NCBI RefSeq assembly: GCF_029948125.1
Contig: NZ_JASAMB010000002.1
Location: forward strand, 124,001-188,000
Direction of reading: 5' to 3'
Length of the DNA: 64,000 nucleotides
Source: Catellatospora sp. KI3
Lineage (GTDB): Bacteria > Actinomycetota > Actinomycetes > Mycobacteriales > Micromonosporaceae
The notes beneath the pieces are model-generated. The model was not told the DNA's origin. It ran no database searches and worked only from the letters and a program-made list of their open reading frames with translations. The position numbers and the translations under genes are program-made. Positions 1 to 8,357 of this stretch are shown piece after piece. Each line of letters begins with the position of its first letter. Position 1 is the stretch's first letter.

Positions 1-2
1 TG

Positions 3-482
3 CTGGTCGCGGCGCCGGTGCTGCCGAACTGGGCGGTCTACGCCATCATCGCCGTGATCGGCTTCGGCTACGCCGGCCAGCAGCTGTTCGGCCTGGCCAT
101 GCTGCCCGACTGCATCGCGTACGACACCGCCCGCACCGGCAAGCGGCAGGCGGGCGTGTTCACCGGCGTGTGGACCGCGGGGGAGACCCTGGGCCTGGCG
201 CTCGGCCCGTTCATCTTCGGCATCGTGCTGCAGGCCTTCGGCTACATCTCCACCACCGCGGGCATGACGGTGACGCAGACCGACTCCGCGCGTACCGGAG
301 TCCTGCTCGGGTTCACTGTTGTGCCGGGTCTTATCGTGGGCATCGCACTGGTGCTGCTGCGCGGCTACGACCTGGGCGACATGCCCGCCGCCACGCAGTC
401 CGCACCAGCAAAAACCAAGGTGCGGACGGTTGCCGGCCGTTCGACGTCACCCGGCACGACCACGCCGTACGACGCCGATTGA
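3..482 (+). CDS. MFS transporter, GPH/MelB-like, C-terminal part
   Basis: This is the 3' part of a membrane transporter whose start lies before the window; the reading frame is open from base 3 to the TGA at 480-482. The visible part holds hydrophobic helices and a MLPDCIAYD segment followed by TGKRQAGVFTG. That pattern is usual in the glycoside-pentoside-hexuronide:cation symporter branch of the major facilitator superfamily, which moves sugars with Na+ or H+. The tail after the last helix is polar and about 35 residues long. The substrate cannot be told from this fragment. The 3' end is partly duplicated just downstream. Confidence 0.75.
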   Translation: MVAAPVLPNWAVYAIIAVIGFGYAGQQLFGLAMLPDCIAYDTARTGKRQAGVFTGVWTAGETLGLALGPFIFGIVLQAFGYISTTAGMTVTQTDSARTGVLLGFTVVPGLIVGIALVLLRGYDLGDMPAATQSAPAKTKVRTVAGRSTSPGTTTPYDAD

Positions 483-581
483 GGCCACACCGCCCGCACC
501 ACCACAAAACCAGGTGCGGGCGGTTGCGGGCCGCTCGACGTCATCCGGAGCGAAGGCGGAGGATGACGTCGATCAAGGCCG
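412..581. repeat. Imperfect direct duplication at the transporter 3' end
   Basis: A stretch at about 412-485, in the last codons of the transporter, recurs with scattered changes at about 506-581. Both copies contain GTGCGG(A/G)CGGTTGC followed by (T/C)TCGACGTCA(C/T)CCGG, and both end near AGGCC. The second copy also carries the arms GACGTCATCC (537-546) and GGATGACGTC (561-570), a 10-bp hairpin that could end transcription of the transporter. Nothing else is seen in the gap 483-611. Confidence 0.55.
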
Positions 582-611
582 CAGAGCCCGCACCGCAGGA
601 GGGCAGGTCGG

Positions 612-1631
612 GTGTTCGCGCAGCAGGTGCAGGGGTTTCACCGGCTTGTCATGGGGCAGGACCCGATGGCGGCGCTGTCGGCCGTCGCGCCGCTGGTGCG
701 CGCCGCGCAGCAGGTGCCGCCCGCGGAGCTGACCCCGGCGGTGGCGTACCTGGCCCCGGCGATCGGGGCGGCGCCGCTGCCGTTCGTCGCCGCCAACGCC
801 GCCACCGCCGCCGGGGCGATGGTGGAGCTGGGCGCCGACCCGGGCCCGCTGACCCGGATCGTGCTGGAGCGGCTGAACGGCGCGCTGACCGGTACCCACG
901 CCTTCCTCGACACCTGGCTGGCCCGCTTCGCCGGGCGCCCGCTGCCCGAGCGCGACCAGGCCGGGATGACGGTGGCGACCGGGATGCTCGGCGCGGCCAT
1001 CGGCCCGGTGCCCGCGATGCCGCTGCTGGCGGCCTGGCGGGACGGCCCGCACTGGGCGCTGGCCGCGGTGGCCTGCCTGCAGCACGAGTCGGCGCGCGCC
1101 CAGCTGGGTGACCGGGCCGCGTGGATGGCGCAGGTCGACCCGCTGCACTCGGCGGCGCCCGCGTTCATGCGGCTCATCCTGGCGCTGCGGATCATCGACG
1201 AGCACGTCCTGGTCGTGCACCGGCCCAGCCGCCACGGGGCGATGGTGTGGGTGGGCGGCGTGGCCGACAACTTCCAGCTCCAGGTGCTGCTGGCCGACGC
1301 CATGATCGGCGCGGGCCTGGTCGAGGGGCGGCGGCCGGACCAGCGCTGGGTCAACGCGATGCGCTTCGGCCCGGACAGCTCCGAGCTGGAGCACGTGGAC
1401 GACTTCTTCCAGCTCGCCGACGCCACGGGTGCGGTGCTGCGCAACGAGACCGGCCCGGCCGACATCCCGGCGATCAGCGGCACCCGGATCGTGGTGCTGG
1501 ACGCGCCGCGCTACAGCCGCCACTGGCGGCCGGGGCGCCGCTTCCCGATCACGGCGCAGGCGCGGGTAGATCGCATCCTGACCCAGCAGGAGGTGGACGC
1601 CTGGCTGGGTTACGTGGCGCCGGCCCACTGA
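612..1631 (+). CDS. Conserved-looking hypothetical protein, 339 aa
   Basis: I do not recognise this family. The ORF has strong third-position G/C bias, as real genes here do. The protein appears soluble and alanine-rich in its N-terminal third (a likely helical region). The C-terminal half is more charged, with several tryptophans and a basic RPGRRFPIT segment near the end. No signal peptide or clear membrane segment is visible. The start is taken as GTG 612; ATG 651 (MGQDPMAAL) is an alternative. It sits 114 bp before nuoB on the same strand, but the 55-bp inverted repeat lies between them, so shared function with nuoB is not implied. Confidence 0.6.
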   Translation: MFAQQVQGFHRLVMGQDPMAALSAVAPLVRAAQQVPPAELTPAVAYLAPAIGAAPLPFVAANAATAAGAMVELGADPGPLTRIVLERLNGALTGTHAFLDTWLARFAGRPLPERDQAGMTVATGMLGAAIGPVPAMPLLAAWRDGPHWALAAVACLQHESARAQLGDRAAWMAQVDPLHSAAPAFMRLILALRIIDEHVLVVHRPSRHGAMVWVGGVADNFQLQVLLADAMIGAGLVEGRRPDQRWVNAMRFGPDSSELEHVDDFFQLADATGAVLRNETGPADIPAISGTRIVVLDAPRYSRHWRPGRRFPITAQARVDRILTQQEVDAWLGYVAPAH

Positions 1632-1640
1632 CCCTCCAGG

Positions 1641-1695
1641 GGTAAGGAAGGGCCCCTTCTTATCGCTTCACGTAGCAGAAGGGCCCCTTCTTAAC
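1641..1695. repeat. 55-bp inverted repeat, copy 1
   Basis: The left arm GTAAGGAAGGGCCCCTTCT and the reverse complement of the right arm agree at 16 of 19 positions, around a loop of about 16 nt. A second copy of the same length lies at 5117-5171. It may act as a bidirectional terminator or be a small non-autonomous mobile repeat. This copy lies between the unknown gene and nuoB. Confidence 0.75.
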
Positions 1696-1745
1696 TCCGC
1701 CGCCAGGTCTGTGGCCCAGGCCCCGCAGAGGTCTAGGCTGAGCGC

Positions 1746-2267
1746 ATGGCCCTGCCCTCGGTGCTCGGAGACCCGATCAAGTTCGTGCTGAACTGGGGTC
1801 GGCGCTACTCGCTGTGGGTGTTCAACTTCGGCCTGGCCTGCTGCGCCATCGAGTTCATCGCCAGCAGCATGAGCCGCCACGACTTCATGCGCCTGGGCGT
1901 GATCCCGTTCGCGCACGGGCCGCGCCAGGCCGACCTGATGGTGGTGTCGGGCACGGTCACCGACAAGATGGCCCCGGCCATCAAGCGGCTGTACGACCAG
2001 ATGCCCGAGCCGAAGTACGTCATCTCGTTCGGGGCGTGCAGCAACTGCGGCGGGCCGTACTGGGACTCGTACTCGGTGACCAAGGGCGTCGACCAGATCA
2101 TCCCGGTGGACGTGTACGTCCCCGGCTGCCCGCCCCGCCCCGAGGCGCTGCTGCACGGCATCCTGCGCCTGCAGGAGAAGATCGCGGCCGAGCAGTCGGG
2201 GTTCGGCGGTGTGCACCGGCCCGACGTGGCGGCACTGACCGCCCCGCCGGTCAACCCCGGCCGCTGA
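1746..2267 (+). CDS. nuoB: NADH-quinone oxidoreductase subunit B
   Basis: NuoB is a peripheral-arm subunit of respiratory complex I that carries the last iron-sulfur cluster, N2, which passes electrons to quinone. The 173-residue protein has the expected ligand cysteines: the tandem pair at about residues 32-33 (ACCA), one in GACSNCGG near 98, and one in PGCPPRPE near 128. Length is normal for actinobacterial NuoB. No nuoA precedes it, and the next gene on this strand that belongs to complex I is nuoC, 1.3 kb away beyond two opposite-strand genes. The cluster resembles the partial second nuo clusters known in actinomycetes rather than a full 14-gene operon. Confidence 0.93.
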   Translation: MALPSVLGDPIKFVLNWGRRYSLWVFNFGLACCAIEFIASSMSRHDFMRLGVIPFAHGPRQADLMVVSGTVTDKMAPAIKRLYDQMPEPKYVISFGACSNCGGPYWDSYSVTKGVDQIIPVDVYVPGCPPRPEALLHGILRLQEKIAAEQSGFGGVHRPDVAALTAPPVNPGR

Positions 2268-2273
2268 GCGGGC

Positions 2274-2993
2274 CTAGCCGCACGGGTTGTCGAAGAGCGT
2301 GGTGTAGACCGCGTCGCCGCCGTAGGCCTTCCGATCGCCGGCGGGGATGGTCTGGCGGACCGCCCGGCCGCCCTTGACCACGTAGAAGTCGCCGCGGCAG
2401 CCCTCGACCGCCACGCCGGTGTCGACGCTGGGCTTCGCGTACGTGAGCTGGAAGACCTGCGAGTCGTAGAGCTTCTGCGACCCGTCGGGCTCGTAGACGT
2501 ACCAGACCCAGAAGACCCGGATCGTCTCGCCGGGGCAGATGTGGTGGAACGGCTCCCATTCCTGCCTCGCGCTGATCACGATGTCGTACGAGCTGACCCA
2601 GTCGACCCAGACCTCGCCCCGTTTGACGCAGCGCGGGGAGCCCTTGGGCTGCGGCGAGCCGGGCACCTGCGCGCCGCCGTTCACGGCGCTCGCCGTGACC
2701 GATGGGCTGGGCGTCCCGGACGGCGCGGCCGACGCTGAAGGGCTGGCCGGGGGGCTCGTCGTGGGGTTCGGCGGGGCGGTCGGGTCCACCGCGGGCGGGC
2801 CGCCGCGGCCGGGCACGAACGTGCTCAGCCCCAGTGCGGCGAGCAGGCTGACCACGGCCGCGAGGACCGGCCGGACCTGGCGGCGGCGCCGCAGCGTACG
2901 GCGGGCCGCCTCGACGCCCGGCGGGTTCAGGTACGGCCGCACCGCGTCGGCGGTCCCGGCCAGCGCGTCGCGCAGCGGGTCGCGATCAGACAC
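2274..2993 (-). CDS. Membrane-anchored protein paired with an ECF sigma factor
   Basis: The protein has 239 residues and starts at GTG 2993, overlapping the end of the upstream sigma-factor gene by 8 bp, so the two are co-translated. A short cytoplasmic segment of about 40 residues, rich in arginine, is followed by one membrane helix (about 43-62), then a Pro/Ser/Thr-rich linker and an extracytoplasmic domain of about 130 residues with several cysteines. The layout fits a membrane-bound partner of a SigE-family sigma factor. No classical zinc anti-sigma motif (HxxxCxxC) is visible, so an anti-sigma role is inferred from position and topology only. It ends 6 bp from the convergent nuoB stop. 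Confidence 0.7.
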   Translation of the reverse strand: MSDRDPLRDALAGTADAVRPYLNPPGVEAARRTLRRRRQVRPVLAAVVSLLAALGLSTFVPGRGGPPAVDPTAPPNPTTSPPASPSASAAPSGTPSPSVTASAVNGGAQVPGSPQPKGSPRCVKRGEVWVDWVSSYDIVISARQEWEPFHHICPGETIRVFWVWYVYEPDGSQKLYDSQVFQLTYAKPSVDTGVAVEGCRGDFYVVKGGRAVRQTIPAGDRKAYGGDAVYTTLFDNPCG

Positions 2994-3483
2994 GGTCCGC
3001 CTCCTCCGCGCGGTAGCCGGACAGCTGCTCGGCCAGGGTGGTCCGGGCCCGGTGCAGCCAGGACTTGACCGTCCCCTCGGCCACCCCGATGATCTCGGCG
3101 ACCTGCGACACCGGCAGGTCCTCCAGGTAGTGCAGGATCACCGCCTGCCGCTGCCGCTCGGGCAGCAGCGCCAGCGCGGCGACGATGGCGACGCGGTCGG
3201 GCTCGGGCCCGGCCGTGGTCTCCTCGATCCGGCCGCGGGTGACCAGTTCGAAGCCGCGCCGCAGCCGGCGCCAGCGGCTGGTCGCGAGGTTCCACGCGGT
3301 GCGCCGCACCCACGCCTCGGGCTGATCGTCCCGGATGCGCGGCCAGTGCGCCAGCGCCCGGACCATCGCCTCCTGCACCACGTCCTGCGCCTCGGCCAGG
3401 TCGCGGGTGTGCACGTAGAGCGAGGTCGCGAGCCGGTGGAACACCGCGCCGTAGAACTCCGCGAAGTCGCGGTGTCCGGTCAC
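2986..3483 (-). CDS. RNA polymerase sigma factor, SigE-type ECF family
   Basis: The protein has 165 residues with sigma region 2 at about 5-70 (AEAQDVVQEAMVRAL, then PEAWVRRTAWNLA) and region 4 at about 105-155 (LLPERQRQAVILHYLEDL, then VAEIIGVAEGTVKSWLHRAR, a helix-turn-helix). This is the small two-domain sigma type abundant in actinomycetes, which redirects RNA polymerase to a small regulon. The start is set at GTG 3483 because AGGAG lies a few bases upstream; longer readings run into nuoC antisense. It is transcribed away from nuoC and is followed, with an 8-bp overlap, by a membrane protein that is probably its regulator. Confidence 0.88.
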   Translation of the reverse strand: MTGHRDFAEFYGAVFHRLATSLYVHTRDLAEAQDVVQEAMVRALAHWPRIRDDQPEAWVRRTAWNLATSRWRRLRRGFELVTRGRIEETTAGPEPDRVAIVAALALLPERQRQAVILHYLEDLPVSQVAEIIGVAEGTVKSWLHRARTTLAEQLSGYRAEEADRV

Positions 3484-3600
3484 GAGGCGGCTCCTGAGGC
3501 GGGTTCTGCGGGCGGGCGCGTGCAGCGTAGCGGGGGCGGACAACCGCGGTCGTGCGCGAGTGGTCGAGCGGTCGGCCCTCGCGGGCATAGGATGCCGGGC

Positions 3601-4161
3601 ATGACGCCGGAGGAGATCGGGGCCCACCTGACGCGCCTGGTCGAGGGGGCGCAGGCGGGCGTGTCCGGCGGCGGGCCGTACGCGCGGGCCGTCGTCGACG
3701 TGCCGCCGCAGGCGTGGCCGGTCGCCCTGGCGGCCGCCCGCGACGGGCTGGGCTGCGACTTCTTCGACTGGCTGTCCGCCGTGGACGAACTCGACGCCGG
3801 GTACGACGTGGTGGCGCACCTGTGGTCGACCGCCGGGCGGCACGGGGTGCTGCTGCGCACCCGGGTGCCCGCCGACGCGCCGAGCCTGGCCTCGGCCGTG
3901 CCGGTGTACCCCGGCGCGGCCTGGCACGAGCGCGAGACGTTCGAGATGTTCGGCATCGGCTTCCCCGGCGAGCTGGCGCCGCTGCTGCTGCCGCCGGAGT
4001 TCGAGGGCCATCCGCTGCGCAAGAGCTTCGTGCTGGCCAGCCGGGTCGCCAAGCCGTGGCCCGGGGCCAAGGAACCCGGCGAATCCGAGACCGGCACCAA
4101 GCGCCAGGCGGTCCGCCCGCCCGGCGTGCCCGCGCCGGGGGAGTGGGGACCGGCCTCATGA
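3601..4161 (+). CDS. nuoC: NADH-quinone oxidoreductase subunit C
   Basis: NuoC is the 30-kDa peripheral subunit of complex I, which normally packs against NuoD and NuoB. This 186-residue protein carries the family signature ERETFEMFGIGF near residue 120 and GHPLRKSF near 145. The usual aspartate after ERE is glutamate here. The start ATG 3601 has AGGA about 8 nt upstream; ATG 3592 is an in-frame alternative. Its stop overlaps the nuoH start in ATGA, so no nuoD gene follows where one would be expected. Confidence 0.88.
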   Translation: MTPEEIGAHLTRLVEGAQAGVSGGGPYARAVVDVPPQAWPVALAAARDGLGCDFFDWLSAVDELDAGYDVVAHLWSTAGRHGVLLRTRVPADAPSLASAVPVYPGAAWHERETFEMFGIGFPGELAPLLLPPEFEGHPLRKSFVLASRVAKPWPGAKEPGESETGTKRQAVRPPGVPAPGEWGPAS

Positions 4162-5114
4162 CGTGGGAGATCGTGCTGCGCGTGGCGCTGGTGGCGGTGG
4201 CGTTCCTGACGCTGCCGCTGCTGGTGGGCCAGACCGAGCACAAGGTGATGGCGCACATGCAGGCCCGGCTCGGGCCGATGTACGCGGGTGCGTTCCACGG
4301 CTGGGCGCAGCTGATCGCCGACGGGGTCAAGTTCGCGCAGAAGGAGGACCTGACCCCCCGCGAGGCAGACGGGCCGGTGTTCCGGCTGGCCCCGGCGGTG
4401 GCGCTGCTGCCGTACCTGCTGGTGCTGCTGGTGATCCCGCTCGGCCCCGGCGACCTGGTCGGCCAGCCCCTCGACGTCGGCCTGTTCTTCGTGCTCGCGA
4501 TCGTCGGCGTCGGCGTGGTCGCGGTGCTGATGGCCGCCTGGGCCTCGGCGAACAAGTACGCGCTGATCGGCGGCCTGCGGGCGGCGGCCCAGCTGCTCGG
4601 GTACGAGCTGCCGTTCGTGCTCGCCGCCGCCAGCGTGGCGATGGCGGCCGGATCGCTGAGCCTGCCGCAGATCGTCGCGTCGTGGCGGCCCTGGTGGCTG
4701 CTGTGGCAGCTGCCGGCGATGCTGGTCTTCTTCGTGGCGGGCCTGGCCGAGATCCGCCGCCCCCCGTTCGACATGCCGATCGCCGACTCCGAACTGGTCT
4801 TCGGCTACCTCACCGAGTACACCGGCCTGCGCTTCGCCTTCTTCCTGCTCGCCGAGTACGTCGGCATCGTCGTCATCTCGGCGCTGACCGCCGCCCTGTT
4901 CCTCGGCGGGTGGCACGGCCCGTGGGCGGACTCGGTGGGCTGGCTCTGGATGCTGCTGAAGACGGCCCTGGTCGCCTTCGTCGTCATCTGGCTGCGGGTG
5001 GCCTGGCCGCGCCTGCGCGAGGACCAGCTGCAGCGGCTGTGCTGGCTGATCCTGGTCCCGGTGGCGCTGGCGCAGCTGATCCTCACCGCCGCCGTCCGCG
5101 TCGCCCTCCAGTGA
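4158..5114 (+). CDS. nuoH: NADH-quinone oxidoreductase subunit H
   Basis: NuoH is the membrane subunit that forms the quinone-entry chamber of complex I at the junction of the two arms. The 318-residue protein has about eight membrane helices, an N-terminal EHKVMAHMQARLGP loop, and the conserved loop RRPPFDMPIADSELVFGY with its acidic residues, corresponding to the usual AP-FD-P-E-SELV motif. Length is short of the E. coli form (325) but within the family. It starts 4 bp inside nuoC and is followed by the second copy of the 55-bp inverted repeat before nuoI. Confidence 0.92.
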   Translation: MTWEIVLRVALVAVAFLTLPLLVGQTEHKVMAHMQARLGPMYAGAFHGWAQLIADGVKFAQKEDLTPREADGPVFRLAPAVALLPYLLVLLVIPLGPGDLVGQPLDVGLFFVLAIVGVGVVAVLMAAWASANKYALIGGLRAAAQLLGYELPFVLAAASVAMAAGSLSLPQIVASWRPWWLLWQLPAMLVFFVAGLAEIRRPPFDMPIADSELVFGYLTEYTGLRFAFFLLAEYVGIVVISALTAALFLGGWHGPWADSVGWLWMLLKTALVAFVVIWLRVAWPRLREDQLQRLCWLILVPVALAQLILTAAVRVALQ

Positions 5115-5116
5115 GA

Positions 5117-5171
5117 GGTAAGGAAGGGACCCTTCTTATCGGAATCCGTAGTAGAAGGGTCCCTTCCTAAC
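5117..5171. repeat. 55-bp inverted repeat, copy 2
   Basis: This copy is the same length as that at 1641-1695 and differs at a few sites. The left arm GTAAGGAAGGGACCCTTCT matches the reverse complement of the right arm at 18 of 19 positions. The inner GGACCC/GGGTCC here replaces GGCCCC/GGGCCCC of copy 1, so both arms changed together. It begins 3 bp after the nuoH stop and splits nuoH from nuoI. Confidence 0.78.
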
Positions 5172-5237
5172 GCCGCCTGCGAGGGCAGTGGGGGCTCCTA
5201 CTCGCGCGGGGGGCGGGGACACGGCAGGATGGTGCGT

Positions 5238-5747
5238 ATGAGCATTCCTGGCGCGGGATTGGGCAAGGGCCTGGCCGTCACGCTCAAGACGCTCGTCTCG
5301 CCGAGCATCACGCAGCAGTATCCGGATGTGGCTCCCGAACTGCCGCCGCGCTCGCGCGGCGTGATCGCGCTGCGGGAGGAGAACTGCACGGTCTGCATGC
5401 TCTGCTCGCGCGAGTGCCCCGACTGGTGCATCTACATCGACTCGCACAAGGAAGAGGTCGTGGTGCCGGGCGCGGCCCGCCCGCGCCAGCGCAACGTCCT
5501 CGACCGCTTCGACATCGACTTCTCGCTGTGCATGTACTGCGGGATCTGCATCGAGGTGTGCCCGTTCGACGCCCTCTACTGGTCGCCGGAGTTCGAGTAC
5601 GCCGAGTACGACATCCGCGACCTGCTGCACGACAAGGACCGCCTCGGCGAGTGGATGGCCACCGTGCCGCCTCCGCCGCCGCACGACCCCAACGGTGAGC
5701 CGTCGAAGGAGGAGACCGCCGTGGCCAAGCGGGCAGGCACCGCGTGA
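5238..5747 (+). CDS. nuoI: NADH-quinone oxidoreductase subunit I (2x4Fe-4S)
   Basis: NuoI is the ferredoxin-like subunit that carries clusters N6a and N6b of complex I. The 169-residue protein has both binding motifs: [12 protein letters not shown] at 50-61 and [12 protein letters not shown] at 98-109. The C-terminus has a proline stretch and a basic tail. The start ATG 5238 is preferred because AGGA lies 8 nt before it; ATG 5229 is in frame 9 bp earlier. The stop overlaps nuoJ in GTGA. Its normal electron donors, the NuoE/F/G module, are not encoded in this cluster. Confidence 0.92.
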   Translation: MSIPGAGLGKGLAVTLKTLVSPSITQQYPDVAPELPPRSRGVIALREENCTVCMLCSRECPDWCIYIDSHKEEVVVPGAARPRQRNVLDRFDIDFSLCMYCGICIEVCPFDALYWSPEFEYAEYDIRDLLHDKDRLGEWMATVPPPPPHDPNGEPSKEETAVAKRAGTA

Positions 5748-6241
5748 CGCTGCTGGACGTCGCGCTCGCCGTGGCGGGGCTGCTGGCGGTGGCGGGCGGG
5801 GTCGCCGTGGTGAGCACGAAGCAGCTGGTCCGGGCCGGGCTGTGGCTGGTCGTCGCGCTCGGCGCGGTCGCGGTCGAGTTCCTGCTCCTGGGCGCCGAGT
5901 TCGCGGCCTGGGTGCAGGTGCTCATCTACGTCGGCGCCGTGGTGGTGCTGCTGCTGTTCGCGGTGATGCTGACCCGCGCCCCGATCGGGCCCAGCCCCGA
6001 CCTGGACCGCCCGCTGCTGCCCGCGCTGCTGGTCGGCGCCGCCGCCGGGCTGGGCCTGGCCGGGCTGTTCGCCGCCGCGTTCGGGAGGCTGACCGTGCCG
6101 GCGCCGGGCGCGGGCACCGCGCAGAAGCTGGGCACCGCGATCTTCGACGACTGGGTGCTGCCGTTCGAGGTGCTGTCGGTGCTGCTGCTGGCGGCGCTGG
6201 TGGGCGCGATCGTGCTGTCGCGGCGGGAGAGCACCCGATGA
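5744..6241 (+). CDS. nuoJ: NADH-quinone oxidoreductase subunit J
   Basis: NuoJ is a membrane subunit of complex I next to the quinone site, important for coupling. The 165-residue protein has five predicted helices and the conserved [20 protein letters not shown] stretch in helix 3. The start is GTG 5744, overlapping the nuoI stop by 4 bp; the stop overlaps nuoK in ATGA, so the genes are translationally coupled. Confidence 0.9.
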   Translation: MTLLDVALAVAGLLAVAGGVAVVSTKQLVRAGLWLVVALGAVAVEFLLLGAEFAAWVQVLIYVGAVVVLLLFAVMLTRAPIGPSPDLDRPLLPALLVGAAAGLGLAGLFAAAFGRLTVPAPGAGTAQKLGTAIFDDWVLPFEVLSVLLLAALVGAIVLSRRESTR

Positions 6242-6591
6242 TCCGCCCGGTGATCCCGCTGCTGACCGCCGCCCTGCTGTTCGGCCTCGGCACGTACGGC
6301 GTGCTGCGGCGGCGCAACGCGGTGCTGGTGCTGATGTCGGTCGAGCTGATGCTCAACGCGGTCAACCTGGTCCTGGTGACCGGCGACGTGCTGCGCCCGA
6401 AGGTGACCGGCCAGGTGTTCACCCTGTTCGTGATCGTGCTGGCGGCCGCCGAGGTCGGCGTCGGCCTGGCGCTGGTGCTGCGGCTGTTCCGGCTGCGCCG
6501 CGACATCAACCTGGACCAGGTGCCGCTGGACGAGGAGCCCGAGCCCGACCCGGCGCCCGCGCCCGTGCTCGACGAGGAGCCGACGCGATGA
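6238..6591 (+). CDS. nuoK: NADH-quinone oxidoreductase subunit K
   Basis: NuoK is a three-helix membrane subunit of complex I with two buried glutamates in the proton path. Both are present, in [14 protein letters not shown] and in [13 protein letters not shown]. The 117-residue protein is about 17 residues longer than the E. coli form because of an acidic, proline-rich tail ([12 protein letters not shown]). It overlaps nuoJ and nuoL by 4 bp each. Confidence 0.92.
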   Translation: MIRPVIPLLTAALLFGLGTYGVLRRRNAVLVLMSVELMLNAVNLVLVTGDVLRPKVTGQVFTLFVIVLAAAEVGVGLALVLRLFRLRRDINLDQVPLDEEPEPDPAPAPVLDEEPTR

Positions 6592-8357
6592 CCGAGCTGC
6601 TGGTGCTGGCCCCGCTGCTGTGCGGCCTGGTCGGGCTGCTGGTGCCGATGCGCAACCGGCCCGTGGCGGCGGCGCTGGGCATCGCGGGCGCGGCCGCGAG
6701 CCTGATCGCGGTGGTGGCGCTGCTGGCGCGCGGGACGACCGGCGAGCAGGCCCGCACCTGGGTCGGCTTCGGCGACCTGTCGGTCACGCTGACGTCGCTG
6801 CTGGACACGCGGGCGCTGCTGGTGGCGCTGGCGGTGGCCGTGGTGGCGCTGTGCGTGCAGGTGTACTCCAACGGCTACCTGCACGGGGATGAGCGCTACG
6901 GGCCGTACGCGGCCCAGATCTCGATCTTCACGGCGGCGATGCTGACCGTGGTCTGCTCCGGGGACCTGATCCTGCTGCTGGTCGGCTGGGAGGTCATGGG
7001 CGCCTGCTCGTACCTGCTGATCGCGCACGACCGCACCCTGCCCGAGGCACCGCGCGCCGCCGTCAAAGCCTTCCTGGTGACCCGGGTCGGCGACGTGGGC
7101 TTCCTGCTCGGCATCGCCCTGCTCGGGGTGCACGCCGGCAGCTTCCAGCTCACCAAGGTGCTGGCGGCGGTCCCGACGATGGGCACCGGCACGGTCACCG
7201 CGGCGGCGCTGCTGCTGCTGGCGGGCGTGTTCGGCAAGAGCGCCCAGTTCCCGCTGCACACCTGGCTGCCCGACGCGATGGCCGGCCCGACCCCGATCTC
7301 GGCCCTGATCCACGCCGCGACCATGGTCGCCGCCGGGGTGTACGTCGTCGCCCGTCTGTACCCGGTGTTCGAGGCCGCGCCCACCGCGCGGATCGTGCTC
7401 GGCGCCAGCGCCGCGATCACGCTGCTGCTCGGGGCGCTGGCCGCCACCGCCGCCGACGACCTCAAGCGGGTGCTGGCCTGGTCGACGGTGTCGCAGCTGG
7501 GCTACATGATGGCGGCGCTGTCGGTCGGCGCGATCGACGCGGCCCTGTTCCACCTGCTCGCGCACGCCGCGTTCAAGGCGCTGCTGTTCCTGGGCGCCGG
7601 GTCGGTGATCCACGCGGTCGGCAGCAACCTGATGTCGCGGATGGGCGCGCTGCGCAGGCCGATGCCGTGGACGTTCTGGACCATGACGATCGGCCTCGGC
7701 TCGCTGGCGGGGCTGCCGCCGCTGGTCGGCTTCTTCAGCAAGGAGGCCGTCGTCGGTTCGCTGCACGAGCAGCCGGCGCTGTGGACGGTCGCGCTGGTCG
7801 GCGTCGCGCTGACCGCCTGGTACGCCACCCGCGCCTGGCTGCGTGTCTTCTTCGGCCGGGGCAGCGAGCACACCGCGCACGCGCACGAGTCGAGCTGGTG
7901 GCTGCGCGGCCCGCTGGTGCTGCTGGCGATCCCGTCGGCCGGGCTCGGCGTCGGCGTGCTGCTGACCACCTCCGGCCTGATCCACCTCGACGTCGCGGTG
8001 CTGCTGCCGCTGGTCCTGGCCGTGCTCGGCGTCCTCGCCGCCTGGTGGGGCTGGCGCCGCGCCGACCAGGGCGACCCAGCCCGGGTGCTGGGCGGTGTCG
8101 GACCGTTCCTGGCGAGCGGCCTGGGCCTCGACGCGGTGCAGGACGCGCTGGTGGTGCGGCCGGTGCGGGCGCTGGCGCGCGCGGTCACCGCGATCGACAC
8201 CGCCGGGGTCGACGGCGCGGTGAACGGCCTGGGCCGGGCCACGGTCTCGGCCGGCGGCGAGGTCGTCGCCTGGCATCGCGCGCCGCTGCCGCGCGCGCTG
8301 GCGGCGGTCCTGCTCGGCGCGGTGGTCGTGACGGTGACGGCGGTGATGTTCGGATGA
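6588..8357 (+). CDS. nuoL: NADH-quinone oxidoreductase subunit L
   Basis: NuoL is the distal antiporter-like proton-pumping subunit of complex I, related to MrpA. The 589-residue protein has about 14-16 helices. Key motifs are [14 protein letters not shown] (pump glutamate), [17 protein letters not shown] (pump lysine), then [15 protein letters not shown], and [16 protein letters not shown]. The C-terminal lateral helix region is present but shortened relative to E. coli (613). The same motifs occur in Mrp and other proton-pumping complexes; context fixes the call. Confidence 0.93.
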   Translation: MTELLVLAPLLCGLVGLLVPMRNRPVAAALGIAGAAASLIAVVALLARGTTGEQARTWVGFGDLSVTLTSLLDTRALLVALAVAVVALCVQVYSNGYLHGDERYGPYAAQISIFTAAMLTVVCSGDLILLLVGWEVMGACSYLLIAHDRTLPEAPRAAVKAFLVTRVGDVGFLLGIALLGVHAGSFQLTKVLAAVPTMGTGTVTAAALLLLAGVFGKSAQFPLHTWLPDAMAGPTPISALIHAATMVAAGVYVVARLYPVFEAAPTARIVLGASAAITLLLGALAATAADDLKRVLAWSTVSQLGYMMAALSVGAIDAALFHLLAHAAFKALLFLGAGSVIHAVGSNLMSRMGALRRPMPWTFWTMTIGLGSLAGLPPLVGFFSKEAVVGSLHEQPALWTVALVGVALTAWYATRAWLRVFFGRGSEHTAHAHESSWWLRGPLVLLAIPSAGLGVGVLLTTSGLIHLDVAVLLPLVLAVLGVLAAWWGWRRADQGDPARVLGGVGPFLASGLGLDAVQDALVVRPVRALARAVTAIDTAGVDGAVNGLGRATVSAGGEVVAWHRAPLPRALAAVLLGAVVVTVTAVMFG

